Shown: positions 1-13,487, numbered from the stretch's first letter. The stretch is 64,000 nucleotides of DNA from Flaccisagitta enflata (GCA_965153355.1 OZ231128.1:15066001-15130000), one strand, 5' to 3'. Made by a program: numbers and translations. Notes: a model not told the origin generated them from the letters alone.

Positions 1-447
1 GTGAGGGATATTGTTCCACTTTTCATAAGTGGCCTTTACCTGATTGGGTATTTTGAGATAAATCATACGATGATTATGGAGATCCAAAATTTGAATGCGA
101 TCTGAATTTACATATATGGCAAAAATTGCTGCAGAATTGATATCTTGTAAAGAACTACTAAAGAAATGAATTGGTTTCTAAAAAAACCTCTTGTCCGCAA
201 ATAAGAAAAAAACGTATATAAAGTTTCAATAAAATGATTGTTCATTATTGGATCCCCTGTTTTTAGAAATATTATCAGTCCTCTACTCATATCTAAGTCG
301 GATTATCTCATTGGTGCTATACAAAAACGCGGTGAACTCTCACAATGAATGGCATTTGTTACCAAGGAAAAGAGAGGAAAATTATTACTCTGGTCCGATG
401 GCGTCAGGACACATTACCATAGAGTTACGCAGACACATCTAAACAGA

Positions 448-2883
448 TCAAGTAGAAACTTTTTTGAAAATTATAATCGCCGCAATGGCAGCAACCTCAA
501 GGACAGGAGGCCAAGAGGGATCAAAGAAGCTCACTCTTTGTCTGTTCCTTTGAATCTCCTCCCATAAAGAATAAATACAATTGACGAATTCACCTGAGGC
601 ATGATACATTCCAACTAATGATGACCGACAGTCAACGAGGGGCTTGGTTTCCAAACCAAAATATATACTTTTTGAGTAATTGTGATACCAAAAACAAGTT
701 GGGTCACGACGACAGAGGAAATCATGACACATAAACAAATACGAGGTTTCACAGTACCAGTTGTTTGATTCTCTACAAAATAGATACTTTTCAAAATGGC
801 TTGGATAGTACTAAAGCCAAAAAAGAGGCAAAGACTTGTTATTACACAACAAGTGATGAGTTGAAAAGGGTGAATCTCATGGCAAACTTGTCCAGCAAGC
901 CCTGTTTTATCAGGCAAGAAGTAAAGACAATCTTCTGTCAATCTGATTATCACCATTGAGACAAAGGCTTCTAACATTTTAACAAGAAGATAACAGGTTT
1001 TTTCGTTTTTGATTTTCTTCATGAATGTGCACTTGTGAGCCACATTGAGAAACATGATCAAAATGATCTGAATAAAAAGCAACAAAATTGTGGCCAACTT
1101 GTCTAAAACGCATTTGACATTCGAATAGTCCAACAATATTTCAGTGTCAAGAATAACATCGACACTACTCTCAAGTATGATCAAAATGCTCTTTACTCAA
1201 TATAGTATAGGCAAATGTCACGGTTCCACAGCAAGCAGGAGGGCCCGACTTTCCACCAATCTATGTTAGCACAAGCTTCCGATACATCATTATATGCGGA
1301 TTAAATGGTTCAAAGACATTCATGACAACCCAATGCACAATTTCAAACCATTTTTTGTGACCCTCCCTACCCTTAGGGGGTCGAAAAATTTGGTCAAAGA
1401 GCTTTTTTTGGCTTGTCTCCATTCTGTCTCCAGTAGAAAACAGCAAGCAAAACCAATCAAGAAATGTCTTTTCCTATGATTTTATGAGTTTTCATCAACT
1501 TGTAGTAGTCCCATAGGATACACACAAAAAATCAACCAAGTAAGCAAACTATAAGTTACCAAATATTGGCATATAATTCAAATTTACCCCTGCTCGATTT
1601 TTTTGCTTTTTTTCTCTCAAGGCTGAATATCATGATATTTATTTTTTTTAACCTCCTTTTTCTTAAACATTAAGCATTTTTTCTTTTGCCATTCGATGGA
1701 CAACTACTTGAGGGACTTTCCCCTTCATTTTCATGTTATTGGGTTGATCCTAGGCAGAGAAATAAAGATTTTCTTGGAGCGTATCAATTCGCGCACACCC
1801 CCAAATTTGTTCCTAACGCATACCTAACGCTTAAGATATGCCACTATGGCGTGGAAATGACACATTTTACATGAAATCTGACCACACCACGTGAAAGAGC
1901 GTGAAATTTTGAGTCTACACTGAAAATTTGAGGCCTTACCTCCCAGGCGTTCAGTCACAATGAAATTTTACATTTCGTCAGTCCTGAAGTGTGAACAGAA
2001 TTGATACGCTCGTTGGACGATCTTGGTAGTTATTTTCTTCTTAGCGGAAGTCAAGATTTCGCGGACTTTCAAGGAAAAAAAATCAATTTGTCCAATTTAC
2101 AAAAATGCCCATATCTCATGAACCCTTTGAGCTACACCCATGATTTTTTGCGGGAAAACAGACTTTACCAAGAGAGATCAGGCCAAAAAAGTTGGTCTTC
2201 TGAAGATGAGTCCAACTGGCCCAACCAGCCCAACCAACCTACCAGATGAAAAAACAAAAAAGTGGCATAATTTTTGAATGAGTTAGCCAATTTGGCTGAA
2301 ATTTTGCATGAAAGTTGTTGAAGAGTATCTACATTACTAGTATGAAGAAGAGCTTGGCCGAACAAATTTATACAGCACCGCCCAACCAACCAAAAATGGT
2401 GCTTACAGAGATTTTTTGAAAATTCGTGAAATTTCGATTTTTTTTTCATGAAACACCCTCATACTATTGCGTTTAAACATAATTTACGTAAAACATACTC
2501 TCATATTGAATTTTTGCTACAATATGCTTAATTTTGTATTTTTTTGTGTACAAAATCTGTCTAATTAAGCTTAATTTGCATAAAAAATGAGCTCAGTTAA
2601 CAAAATTCTTCTATGGATTCGTATATGTAACTTCATAAGCTATACAGTAATGTATAGTTTTGTTGAATTTGAATCATTAAAAAAATGGCTAGTTCTAGCC
2701 CTGCTCACTTGCCGTTTCTTGACATTTGCCTAAATGAAAATGCCCACTTGTTTTCAACTCGAAACACAACCAACAACAGAATGAGACAATTATAGCAGCA
2801 ATTTCGACAAAAGTTGATGGAGTAATGCCACTTTTGAAAGAGTAGTTTGAGGGTTCCTGCATCTGTGAGGTATCATTGGCCAT
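448..2883 (-). pseudogene. Multi-pass membrane protein pseudogene (locus copy 0)
   Basis: This is a broken paralogue of the intact genes at 5107-6030 and 33962-34882. The 5' part (2883 down to 2733) starts MANDTSQMQEP and covers the first hydrophobic segment. The reading then runs into a 1.5 kb inserted element (1210-2730) and resumes at 1209. Three lesions are visible: the TA-flanked insertion; a TGA at about 1196-1198 where both other copies have an Arg codon (in VKSI context); and a TA dinucleotide gained near 675, in the stretch after TITQKVY, which shifts the frame. The C-terminus NPSWPPVLEVAAIA to FKKVST is shared with the other copies. I do not recognise the family. It is certainly a relic of the same gene and very unlikely to make a full-length product. 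Confidence 0.85.
1210..2730. mobile_element. TA-flanked 1.5 kb MITE-like insertion in gene copy 0
   Basis: The element interrupts the membrane-protein pseudogene at a point where copies A and B are continuous. Its ends are inverted repeats: GGCAAATGTCA at 1210-1220 and its complement at 2720-2730, with weaker pairing for about 20 bases more. It is flanked by TA at 1208-1209 and 2731-2732. A TA target duplication is typical of the Tc1/mariner/pogo group. No transposase is seen inside, so it is non-autonomous. Confidence 0.7.
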
Positions 2884-3970
2884 CTTGATGGGGATCGAAA
2901 ATTTTATCTATCAAAAGTGATTATTTCTTGTATTTCATGGCATTTTACAAATTGTTACTAGTCAGGCCTAAAAATATTTACACTTTCTTGACAAATTTTA
3001 CCATGACATAGAAGTTTGTTTTCAGAACTATTGCTTCATATCAGAACTGAATGCATATCCTAGAGACGGTATAGTCCCTGATAAAAGATTGGCATCCAAA
3101 ATGGTATAATTCATGCTTAAAAAAAGTGAGATTTTGTTTTCTTCAATCAAGTTTTGGTCAAAGTTTGGCGCCCCTTGAAAACAAATAAAATGAAAATCCA
3201 CTTGGATACGAAGGGTAAAAATGCTGCTTTGGAAAAATGACTTCCTTTAAAAAATGTGTTGTTTAGAAGCAATATGAGGTTATGATAAAAGCAGCACTCT
3301 TGTTTCTGCGTAAAGCAAAACTTGTCTCTTTATGAAGATTCGTTGCAAAGGAATCAGTTTTTTTTTCTTCAATGAAATCATGTAGCTTCAATCACCGTCC
3401 TAGGTGATGTTTTTATCTTTAGTAGTTGCTTGTTCAGTAGCCTAAATGGAATACATCAACGGAAAATCAAACATGTAAAAGTTACTGTTTCCTTTATGGT
3501 GCTTTCAAAAAAAACTACTATCATTTTGATTTCTTCCACGAGCGTAAAAGCACTAGAAACATACTCAGCTTTTAAGTCAATGACTTACCTTTGTATTGGG
3601 CTACTTTTTTTCACATCAGGCTTTTTGACTGCGACTCAATTCAAGGAATCCATTGGGACCAGAAATTTCCAATGTCCAATGTTTTCTAATTAGCTATGAA
3701 GAATTGATAGAATGGTGTAAAAAATGATACTAGAAAAAAGCTTAACAATTGCTGTCGAGGCATTACAATTTTGTTGATTAGATAGTGTTCAAATGTTGAG
3801 ACAATTCTTTTTTTTTGCGTTTTTGGGAATCACTACCAAGAAGATGCGAAATTTTATAGTCAATTGCCAATTCAAACATTTTAGTGATCTTAATTCCACA
3901 AAAATTTGAAATACTAGTTAGGTCACCTTGGGAATCTTTTACAATAGGAGTTATCATACCTTTCAAAAAA

Positions 3971-4036
3971 TCACCGACGGACCGACGGACCGACTGACAA
4001 AGCGGGGTGTAGAGTCGCGTAGCACGCGACTAAAAG
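3971..4036 (+). mobile_element. Helentron-like short element, 5'-truncated
   Basis: Only the 3' half remains: an ACCG/ACGG tetranucleotide run, the segment GACAAAGCGGGGTGTAGAG and the terminal hairpin AGTCGCGTAGCACGCGACT followed by AAAA. It is the same family as the full copies at 13288 and 60756. Confidence 0.75.
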
Positions 4037-4070
4037 TATAGTATCCATAAATCGTGCAATTCATGCTTAA

Positions 4071-4385
4071 TAGTTGCAAAAGCGTTAGATGGTCAGCGTT
4101 ACCTGTGCCCTGCCTAAGTAGTTTGGGTTTGAAGTTAAAGGGGAATCAGGGCAGCGGCCCCAAAGGGGTTGATGACCTATGCTTTCACACATATGGGGGG
4201 TTTTCTCCTCCTTCTCCTCCTCCTCCCCCTCCGTCCACCTCCTCAAAGCCCAGCCTCGAGGCCCAAATTCCAGTCTCAAGGTCCAAATCCCAGTCTCGAG
4301 GCCCAAATCCCAGCCTCAAGGCTTAAATCCTAGCCTCAAGGCCCAAATCCTAGCCTGGAGGCTGGGACCTTGCCCTCTAAGCTGG
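4071..4385. repeat. Minisatellite cassette, 20-bp unit, truncated
   Basis: The head reads TAGTTGCAAAAGCGTTAGAT then GGTCAGCG. It is followed by the arm GGCAGCGGCCCCAAAGGGG with GATGACCTATG, a pyrimidine stretch, and about seven 20-bp units of the type CTCGAGGCCCAAATCCCAGC. The closing inverted arm seen in full copies is missing. Confidence 0.7.
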
Positions 4386-5106
4386 GATAAACCTGCAAAT
4401 AAACCTGCGGATAACCTATGGAGCACTTAAAACTGCGGATAAAACTTAAAACTGCGGATAAAGGCTCTGTCAATGTAAAAGCCCTGCCCTCAGCCCTCTG
4501 ACTACGACTCTCTCAAAAATCGGCATCCAATGGCTGCGCCTCTCACCTTAGGGCCCGGATCAAGCATATTTTGCATTCTTTGCATTTTCTGGCTTTTTTG
4601 CTCTTTTTTTAGTGATGATTCAGACAATTGTGGTATAAATTGGATTGTAAATGGTTCATCTATGTTTTCTGTGATTGAAGATTCAATTTTCTCATGCATC
4701 CAGACCCTCTGATACACTTGAAGGGCCCGATGTCGCGCATAAATTGCATTTTTTAACATTTTTCACCTGACTTCCACCCTTAGATTTACATACATGACAA
4801 AAATTGCTGCAGAATTGAAAACTTGTAAAGAACTAGTAAAGAAATTGATTGGTATCTAAAAAACATCCTGTCCACAAATCAGATAGAAATGTATGTAGAG
4901 TTTCAATATGGTAGCAGTTCATGATTAGATTTCCTGGTTTTAAAAAAAGGTAGGAGAACTTACAGCTAAGTCAGACTTTTGTATTGGTGCTATAAAAAAA
5001 CACAGTGAAATCCCGCAATGAATGACATTTCAGTTACCAAAGAAAAGCAAGGAAAATTATTACCCCGACACATTAACATAGAGTTATGCAGACACATGTT
5101 AAAAGA

Positions 5107-6030
5107 TCAAGTAGAAACTTTTTTGAAAATTGTAATTGCCGCAATGACAGCAACCTCAAGGACAGGAGGCCAAGAGGGATTGAAGAAGCTCACTCTATGT
5201 CTGCTACTCTTTGTCTCCTCCCAAAAAGAGACTATACAATCAATATATTCCAAATTGGTATGATAGCGGTCTTCCAAAACTGGCCGACAATTAATGGTGG
5301 GCTTGGTTACCAAACCAAAATATACTTTTTGAGTAATTGTGAGCCCAAAAACAACAAGTTGGGTCACGATGACAGAGAAAACCATGACACACAAATAAAT
5401 GCGCGGTTTCACAGAACTAACGGTTTGCTTCTCCGCAAAATAAATACTTTTTACAATGGCTCGTATAGTACCCAAGCCTAAAAAGAGACAAAGACAAGTT
5501 ATTACACAACAAGCGATGAGTTGAAAAGGGTGGATCTCGTGGCAAACTTGTCCAACAAACCCTGTTTGATCAGGTAAGAAATGAAGACAATCTTCTATCA
5601 CTCTGATTATCACCATCGAGACACAAGCCGCTAACATTTTGACAAGAAGATAACATGATTTGTCATTTTCGATTTTCTTCATGAAAGTGCACTTGTGAAC
5701 TACTTTGATAAACATTATTGAAGTAATCTGAGTAAAAAGCAACAATGATGTGGCCAATTCTTTTACAACAGCTGTGCCTTTCAAATTGTTTGCTGTAAAA
5801 GATGTATCAGTGTCAAGAATGATTTCGACACTACTCTTAAATATGAGTGAAATGCTTTTTACTCGATACAGTATTTGAAAATGCCCACTTGTTCCCAACT
5901 CAAAACACAACCAACAACAGGCTGAGACAACTAAAGCGGCAATTTCGACAAAAGTTGACGGAGAAATGCTACTTTTTATATCATACATTAAGCTCAAGGA
6001 ATTCTGCATCTGCAAGGTATCATTGGCCAT
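5107..6030 (-). CDS. Multi-pass membrane protein, family unrecognised (copy A)
   Basis: An uninterrupted single-exon frame of about 307 residues starting MANDTLQMQ. An upstream in-frame ATG at 6099 would add 23 residues, but the MANDT/MVNYT start is the one shared by all three paralogues. Hydrophobic segments lie at roughly residues 25-45, 60-72 (weak), 88-110, 125-145, 165-190, 205-230 and 283-303, so six or seven helices, with a hydrophilic Cys-containing loop of about 50 residues before the last. The tail is very short (FKKVST). The layout is compatible with a seven-helix receptor-like protein, but I see no DRY, NPxxY or other diagnostic motif, so no function is given. It could also be one exon of a larger gene. 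Copy B differs at about one residue in five while staying open. Confidence 0.75.
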   Translation of the reverse strand: MANDTLQMQNSLSLMYDIKSSISPSTFVEIAALVVSACCWLCFELGTSGHFQILYRVKSISLIFKSSVEIILDTDTSFTANNLKGTAVVKELATSLLLFTQITSIMFIKVVHKCTFMKKIENDKSCYLLVKMLAACVSMVIIRVIEDCLHFLPDQTGFVGQVCHEIHPFQLIACCVITCLCLFLGLGTIRAIVKSIYFAEKQTVSSVKPRIYLCVMVFSVIVTQLVVFGLTITQKVYFGLVTKPTINCRPVLEDRYHTNLEYIDCIVSFWEETKSSRHRVSFFNPSWPPVLEVAVIAAITIFKKVST

Positions 6031-6424
6031 CTTGATCGAAAAGATGATTTGATTTAACAAAGGTGATATTTCTTGTTGTGTATCATGGAATTTTCTCAAT
6101 TGCTTCTTGTTAAACTTAGTCTGAAAGATTTACTCTTTCTTGACAAATTCTGTTATGACATGAAAATGATTGTTTTTTTGAGGGGACTATTGCTGAGTAT
6201 CTGTGTAGAATGCTCATCCAAGAGATGAATCAGTCCCTGATAAAAAAAAACCAAATCATGGCATCCATAAATGGTGCAAGTTCATTTTCTTTAATCATGT
6301 TTTAGTCAAATATTAGCGCCCCCTGAAAACGATTGAGATAAAATCTGCTAGGATACATGGGGTAAATTGCTGCTGTTGAAAGATAATTTTAGGGGCATTT
6401 CTAGTCACAGACAACTGTGCTTTT

Positions 6425-6590
6425 AACGGGCCACTCAGTTGCTTGCTACGTTCGTTTGCTCGCACCGCTCACTCCACTCACTCCGCTCACTTGATCTGCA
6501 GTGCTTCTCTTCGCTGCACTCACTTTGCTCACTCACTCCACTCATGGGCTTGCTCACTCACTTCACTCACTCCCTTGTGGGACGGTTGAA
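6425..6590. repeat. Degenerate CACTC-rich minisatellite
   Basis: Imperfect short repeats of the type GCTCACTCCACTCACTCC. The same array is at 35285-35415 in copy B, slightly shorter, so it predates the duplication. Confidence 0.6.
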
Positions 6591-7133
6591 ATACATGAAT
6601 ATGTTTTCATGTTGAAAACACATTTAATGGAAGAAAAATTGTTTTTTGGTCGTCTGTAGAAACGCGCCCTTACACTTTGACTTTGGAATAAAAAAGTGTT
6701 GCTAAGAGGCAATATGAAATTATCAAAAAAGCAGCACTTAAAGCCAAACTTGTTTCTTCATGAAGATTCTTCACAGAGGAATCAACTTTTTTTTCTTCAA
6801 TGAAATTTTGTTGCTTCAATCACCTTCCTAGATGATGATTTTGTCTTCAGTAGTCATTCCATCAGTAGCCTAAATGGAATAACGCAATGGAAAGTCAAAC
6901 ATAATGTACAAGTCACTGCTTCCCTATGTATTCGAGATTCAAGTCCAAAACTTACCTATGTATCATGACTAACCACCGCAAATATCGTCCTTGAACAGAC
7001 CGGCTGACCCAGACTCTACCCGGTAAAGGTAAACTGATAACTGGTGTGCTATACCGAGTCAGAGAGATACACAGTGGACATAAAGCGGTCAGGATTCCCG
7101 GTTGCAAAAAGCTTAAAGAAAATAAAAAAAAAA

Positions 7134-7812
7134 TGGACATGTCACAGATTTTTGCACAGAGGACCGAAAAAGGCTGTAGAACACGATTCTGATATTCATT
7201 TTGACCTAACTTGAGCCAAAAAAATTAGAAATGGTTATTTGTGCTAAAAACAGCTATTTTTCTTTAAAGAATAGTGTAAAATGAAACATTACAGACTTTT
7301 TTTTTACAGAAACTTAAAGTACCAATAGCAATTGATACTTGAGTGAACCTAGAATGATTTTGAATAGGTCTGCGAGGTTTAAAAATTGCATTAGAATCCT
7401 CAAAAATGAAAAAAATGACCCAAAATCAAAAAATTCCAAAAACGTTATGGGCGAAAAACGCAAAACTGCAACATGCAAATGAGATTAAGTGCAAACTTTC
7501 AAGAATAGCAAAAATTGTGTAGAAACACCAAAAATTGAATCAGCACAGTGCGCATGATCAACATACATCAATATCAGTAAGAATTAACCAAAAAATATGA
7601 AACAAATAGTGTTCTTATAGCAAAAAACAAAATTTTGATCAACATACATCAATATCAGTCAGAATTAACCAAAAAATATGAAAAAAAAATTTTTACATAA
7701 AAAGAAATGTTTCTAATTTTTTTGGCTCAAGTTAGGTCAAAATGAATATCAGAATTGTGTTTTACAGCCTTTTTAGGTCCCCTGTGCGAAAAACTGTGAT
7801 GTGTTCATCTTT
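7134..7812. mobile_element. Foldback element with ~105-bp inverted arms (copy A)
   Basis: The left arm 7134-7240 (TGGACATGTCACAGATTTTT, then TTTTGACCTAACTTGAGCC) is the reverse complement of the right arm 7705-7812. The interior is AT-rich with no ORF. The same element is at 35964-36640, so it was present before the duplication. Confidence 0.8.
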
Positions 7813-7981
7813 TTTTTTTTTGAAAACCCTTAAAATTGAGATTTTCTCTTTCCAGAATCCTTACCGTAAGTAGGAAAGGGAGAAATAAGACAGAGAAGAA
7901 GGGGAGATATCAATAAATAAGGCAATGGAGAAAATGAGAGAAGATGGGGAGTTAGAGAGAAGGAAAAGGGAGAGCAAAGGT

Positions 7982-8370
<389 letters not shown>

Positions 8371-8371
<1 letters not shown>

Positions 8372-10340
8372 AGTTTTACTTTTTTATGAATTTCTATGAT
8401 GTACATTTCAGGTTAGAGAGTTGTAGAAGCCTACTTGATGACACATTTGGGATATTGATTTTTTACTTAATAATTTTTGATTGATAAGTAATTTTTTTTA
8501 AGTCATCGAAAACCGATATTTAGCTATCTCTATAATTCAATATTTAGCTATCTCTCACAGTCACTATTGGAGATGAGAATTCCCTAGATCAAACAGCAAA
8601 TCATATCTATCTTAACAGGCCTATATTGTCAGTGATTAATCATGACTCTAGTTTTCATTTCATTTCTAGCTTCTCCACTGCCACTCAATTCAAGGAATCC
8701 TTGAGGACCAGGGATATCCAATTGAATTGTTGAGGAATTGATTTACCATTACCTACGTTCAATCTCATCTGAATAGCTATAAAGAATTGATTGATTGAAT
8801 GGTGTAAATACGATACCAAAAGAAGTAAAGCAGTTGCAATTTTGTTGATAAGATTATGATTTTTGAAAAAAATTCATTCATTTTTTTTTCATTTTTTGTG
8901 CTCATGAAAACCTTCGGACCATAGAAATACTGTTAACATCACGTTCACTCACATGTCAAGAAAACATGTGGCAATGAAAACATACATACAAGATCGATAT
9001 ACTTGGTCAGATAACTTAGTCAGATATGAGGAACCTGAATTGCCGAGCAAAATCTTTTGTGCGCAATTAGGCAAAGCAGGTAACCACATCCATTCTGTGG
9101 ATTGGATGGTAATTCTATGCTCACTTACCTGATAGAAATACGTCAGGGAGAATTTGACCATGGCTTGCGAATCATTTTCCAAAGACATGTACGGATAGCA
9201 TTTTGTCTTTTCAACATTCGTCGGAACCAAGCAGCATCTCACATCTTAAATGGCCGTTTTATTGTATTAGGGTATTGTATCAGGGTTTATGCCATCCTCT
9301 GACCTTTTCATCTTTTAAACAAACAAAAAACTTCCGGCCTAAAGAGTAAAGAATTTAGATTAACCTAGTGATGCATTTGAAAAAAAGTTTTATTAACTTT
9401 ATAGGCCGACATTAAGGCGGAAAAATACTTATGCATAGAAAGTATGAAAAGCACACTGATATCTCAATCTGTTTTGACTGAACTGATGTTCTTCCGTGTT
9501 AGCAGCTACGTTTTATATCAAGCGGGTTACAAGTTGCGGGTGACGTCATGCAAGGTGAAACGTGCAGGTTGAGAACAAAATGCGTCATCAATTGGATGGG
9601 TTATGTCACTAACATCTAAAACACGTAGTAATATCTAATTGCATCGACCTAATTTTCAAATGGAAAACAACTCTCAATGCATCATTCGTGGAAACTCAGC
9701 AGCCGTGTGTGGCAGCAAAATTGTCAGGACTGCTAAGTAAGGCCTTCGGGCCTGCCCGTGTGAGGGCCGGGGCACGGCATTTGGGCCAAGCCCGTAGGCC
9801 GGGTTTGCCCTCAAGCCTGGCCTGGTTTTCACATTTTTCTCTCATTGTCTCTTTTAACATTCATGACCGATTTCTTTTGATTCTTTAAACTAGACATTAT
9901 TTTAAAATTTTTCATATTTCATTTGTATTTCTTTTTTCTATACTTTATATTTTTTTCATCTTTTCATTTTTCATTTTTCACTTTTAATTCTTTATTCTTC
10001 TTTGCCTTTCATTTTTCAATTTTCATTTTTCACATTTCATTTTTCAATTTCTATTGCTCACTTTTCATTTTTTTCCTTGTTTATTTTCTATTTTTCACTT
10101 TTTACTTTTCGTTATTCACTACCCATTTTGTTTTATAATTCATTATATATTATCTCATTTCATTATTTCTTATTTTTTGTTTTTCAATTTGTTTTGATTA
10201 GAAATAAATCCAAGTTGGCAAATGATCATTGAATAATAATATGACTGCTCTGGAATTCTAATGGCTGATCGTTCATGAGTCAAGACTCTTTTTTGGGAAA
10301 AAGAACAGATCTTAACTAACCTGTGCGCGGTCTAATCAAG
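8371..10340. other. No gene recognised; unique AT-rich DNA in duplication copy A
   Basis: The stretch aligns with 37137-39348 in copy B. Part of it (8680-8880) also resembles 3630-3790, the older copy 0. A GC-rich patch with GGCC words at 9738-9830 and an ATTTTTC-rich stretch at 9940-10130 stand out. No coding frame is supported. Confidence 0.6.
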
Positions 10341-10344
10341 GATT

Positions 10345-10346
<2 letters not shown>

Positions 10347-10439
<93 letters not shown>

Positions 10440-10440
10440 C
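10347..10440. repeat. (GA)n followed by (GACA)n
   Basis: About 70 bp of GA then about 23 bp of GACA. In copy B (40974-41045) the array is joined directly to the end of a minisatellite cassette. Confidence 0.95.
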
Positions 10441-11376
10441 AACAGACAGAGAGACAGAAAAGCATGTGAACCAAAGATTGTATAGTATTGTATGGTTTGT
10501 GTATTTTCGTTCTCAAAACAAGTTGTTTGGAATAAATGCTCTCGATCTAAACATATTTTCTTTTCTTTTCATATAACCATTAATTCATCCATACATTCTT
10601 TCATCTCCTGCCCATAGAGGGGTGTATCATGATCAGATACATTATCTGAATCTTATCTCCATTTTCTTTTGCTAAGAGATTTTGTTTGAAACCCCTTGCA
10701 CTTTATCATCAGGGAAGATATTCTTATTTTGAAGTTTCTATAGAAACCGTAACAAACCCGAATTACATCCGGGTTTGGCCCCATATGAAACCAAATGTTG
10801 TGGCTCGTATTTTGGCCCATACGAGGCCAAATTGAGGACGTGGATAAAAAGCCCATACGCAAGGCCTCACTGCTAAGCCCCAATCCTATTCCGACTCAAA
10901 GAATTTGTCATCATAGATAGATAAGATTTTTGCAGATATTGCATTATTTTTTCTTTGAGAATCAGTGAATGCGACTCTTTAGTTAATCAGTAGGTCCCTC
11001 AGTCGGTCTTTTGGTCAGTCAGTAACAAACGCAATCTTTTTTTAAGCTTTCGCTCCTGCCTATTGCACGCGACAGCTACGTTGCCCTCGTTAAAAAAAAA
11101 TTGAATTGGGAATAAGATATAAGCAGAATATTTGATATGATCTTAGTAGGACCGCATCTTCCTTCCAGTCACCATAGAATTCAATGGGAATTTCTCAGGA
11201 GCAAATTCTTTTTAAACACAGTTTCACCCCCCTATAGCAGACCCAAAAGTAACAAAAGTCAACCTATGATGAATATGAATCTTTGTCCCTCATTTCATTG
11301 AGCAGCAGCCTCAGAGAGGCCCAAGCCTGATACTTCAACATATGGGAAAATTTCTTCAACTCTTCCTTCTCCTTTT

Positions 11377-11665
11377 TGGGCAGCGGCCCCAAAGAGCCGA
11401 TGTCCTGTAGGACACAGGGGTGAATTTCCAGACTTCCATCTGTATGTCCATCCATCTCTCCCTGAGGCTCCTCTCAGGCCCCAAATTAGCCCTCTCAGGC
11501 CCCAAATCAGCCCTCTCAGGCCCATGATTGGTCCTCTCAGGCCCATAATCGGTCCTCTCAGGCCTAAAATCAGCCCTCTCAAACCTAAAATCTGACCACT
11601 TGGGTCTCATTTTAGCCCTCAAAATAACCCTTTCAGATCTCTAATCTGCCCTCATCCTTGATCTC
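11377..11665. repeat. Minisatellite cassette, 21-bp type, truncated
   Basis: Starts GGGCAGCGGCCCCAAAGAG, then GATGTCCTGTAGGACACAGG, then about ten units of CTCTCAGGCCxxAAATCxGCC. There is no closing arm. The homologue in B is 41990-42270. Minus-strand PERAxxGPERxx frames arise only from the unit length. Confidence 0.7.
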
Positions 11666-11805
11666 ATTACTGGAGGGCGTTCAGTGGCCCCTGTAGCGAC
11701 TCTGTACTCTGTACGACTCTGTAGGCTTGATCACTTAGGGTCTCCCTAAGAAAGGTTTGTTGCCCTTGAAAACCTCAGGGTTATCTTACGCTCAGGGTCC
11801 CTCTC

Positions 11806-12030
<225 letters not shown>

Positions 12031-12310
12031 GAGAGAGAGAGGTCACTAGTTCATCATCAAAACCATGAGCAAGCAGGTGAAGATGAAGGCCTTTTCCCTT
12101 TAATCACTAAAAAATTCACCTTTATTCCACCCCCCTAATTAGGATTAAGGGGCTCAACTGGGGAGATGGACACCCTTGTTCCTTTTTTTCTACCAATAAA
12201 GGCAGCTCTCGCCAACCGGAAAAAAAGTCGTAAATGGGAGTTTTTTTTTCTGTGCATGTTCTATTGTGTATGTATTCATCTCATTATTCTGGTTGACTGC
12301 ATGTCAGTTT

Positions 12311-12473
12311 TTAGTTGCGGACATGCAACTCCATAAGAGGCTTTGTCAGTCCGTTGGTCTGTTGGTCCGTCCGTCCGTCTGTCCTTCCGTCCGTCCGTCA
12401 CACTTGAGTTGAAAAGTGGGAAAACGCCCCCGCCCACCCGTCCGCAACTGGTTGCCGTGTATCCGGCCTTGTT
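12311..12473 (-). mobile_element. Helentron-like short element (GGAC subtype)
   Basis: Read on the minus strand it runs from AACAAGGCCGGATACACGGC to the terminal hairpin. On the plus strand the hairpin is AGTTGCGGACATGCAACT, followed by a GTCC/GTCT array and then the distal word GTCCGCAACT, which is the exact complement of the hairpin-side word AGTTGCGGAC. The homologue is at 43125-43287. Confidence 0.85.
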
Positions 12474-12506
12474 GTTATTCAATCTGTCTCTCTTTCCTCT
12501 TGGTCT

Positions 12507-12812
<306 letters not shown>

Positions 12813-13287
12813 ATTTTACTGTTTCCCTCTTACACACCCTCTGTCTCTACTATCTAAATCTCTGACACAACTTATGGAAATCAAATCTTTCCTTGATTTG
12901 AATGTTATTCTAATAAAGGTATTTGACCGTTTTAATCAAGATTTATGACAAAATGTTCATGTACAATCTGAACAAAATAAACGATTCCGCCTCGTTGTTT
13001 GTTTGGATTGAAAGAAGAGCTTTGCAGACCTACTGTACTACGTAAATAGCCAAAAAAGGGTTTATAAAGAAATGACTGGCTTATGATGAATACGATGAAA
13101 ATTGATGGTGCACATTTCACATTTACAATCAATCGTGAGTGAGCTGTACAAGTTAGATGTAAAAAAATTATGGGTGCATGAAATTGAGCGGCTTTTGATT
13201 TCTCCCCCTTCCCCCCCCCCATGGGCGGGGGCAGTAATGTAGATGGCCACTCAGCCACATTGGCAGAAGCGGCGACAACAGAAATAC

Positions 13288-13487
13288 AACAAGGCCGGAT
13301 ACACGGCTACCCTAGTCGCGTGCGGGTGGGCAGGAGCAGTGCTGGAGAAGGTCACTAGGGCATCTTGGCAGGAGCCATATGCTAAAAAAGCTCAATGACG
13401 CCGAAAAAGTAAAAAGGGGACTATCCAACCGACCAACCGACAGACTGACATAGCGGGGTGTAGAGTTGAGTGGCACGCGACTTAAAA
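13288..13487 (+). mobile_element. Helentron-like short element (GTGC subtype)
   Basis: Starts AACAAGGCCGGATACACGGC and carries the subterminal word AGTCGCGTGC followed by GGGTGGGCAGG. It continues through an ACCG/ACCA tetranucleotide run and ends GGGGTGTAGAG, then GGCACGCGACTTAAAA. The terminal GCACGCGACT is fully complementary to the subterminal word. The homologue is 44179-44391. A short 3' relic of another copy follows at 13503-13551. Confidence 0.85.

Noticed and set aside
5107-6030. Assignment to a named G-protein-coupled receptor family
   Set aside because: The helix count is compatible but diagnostic motifs are missing, so only a descriptive name is given.
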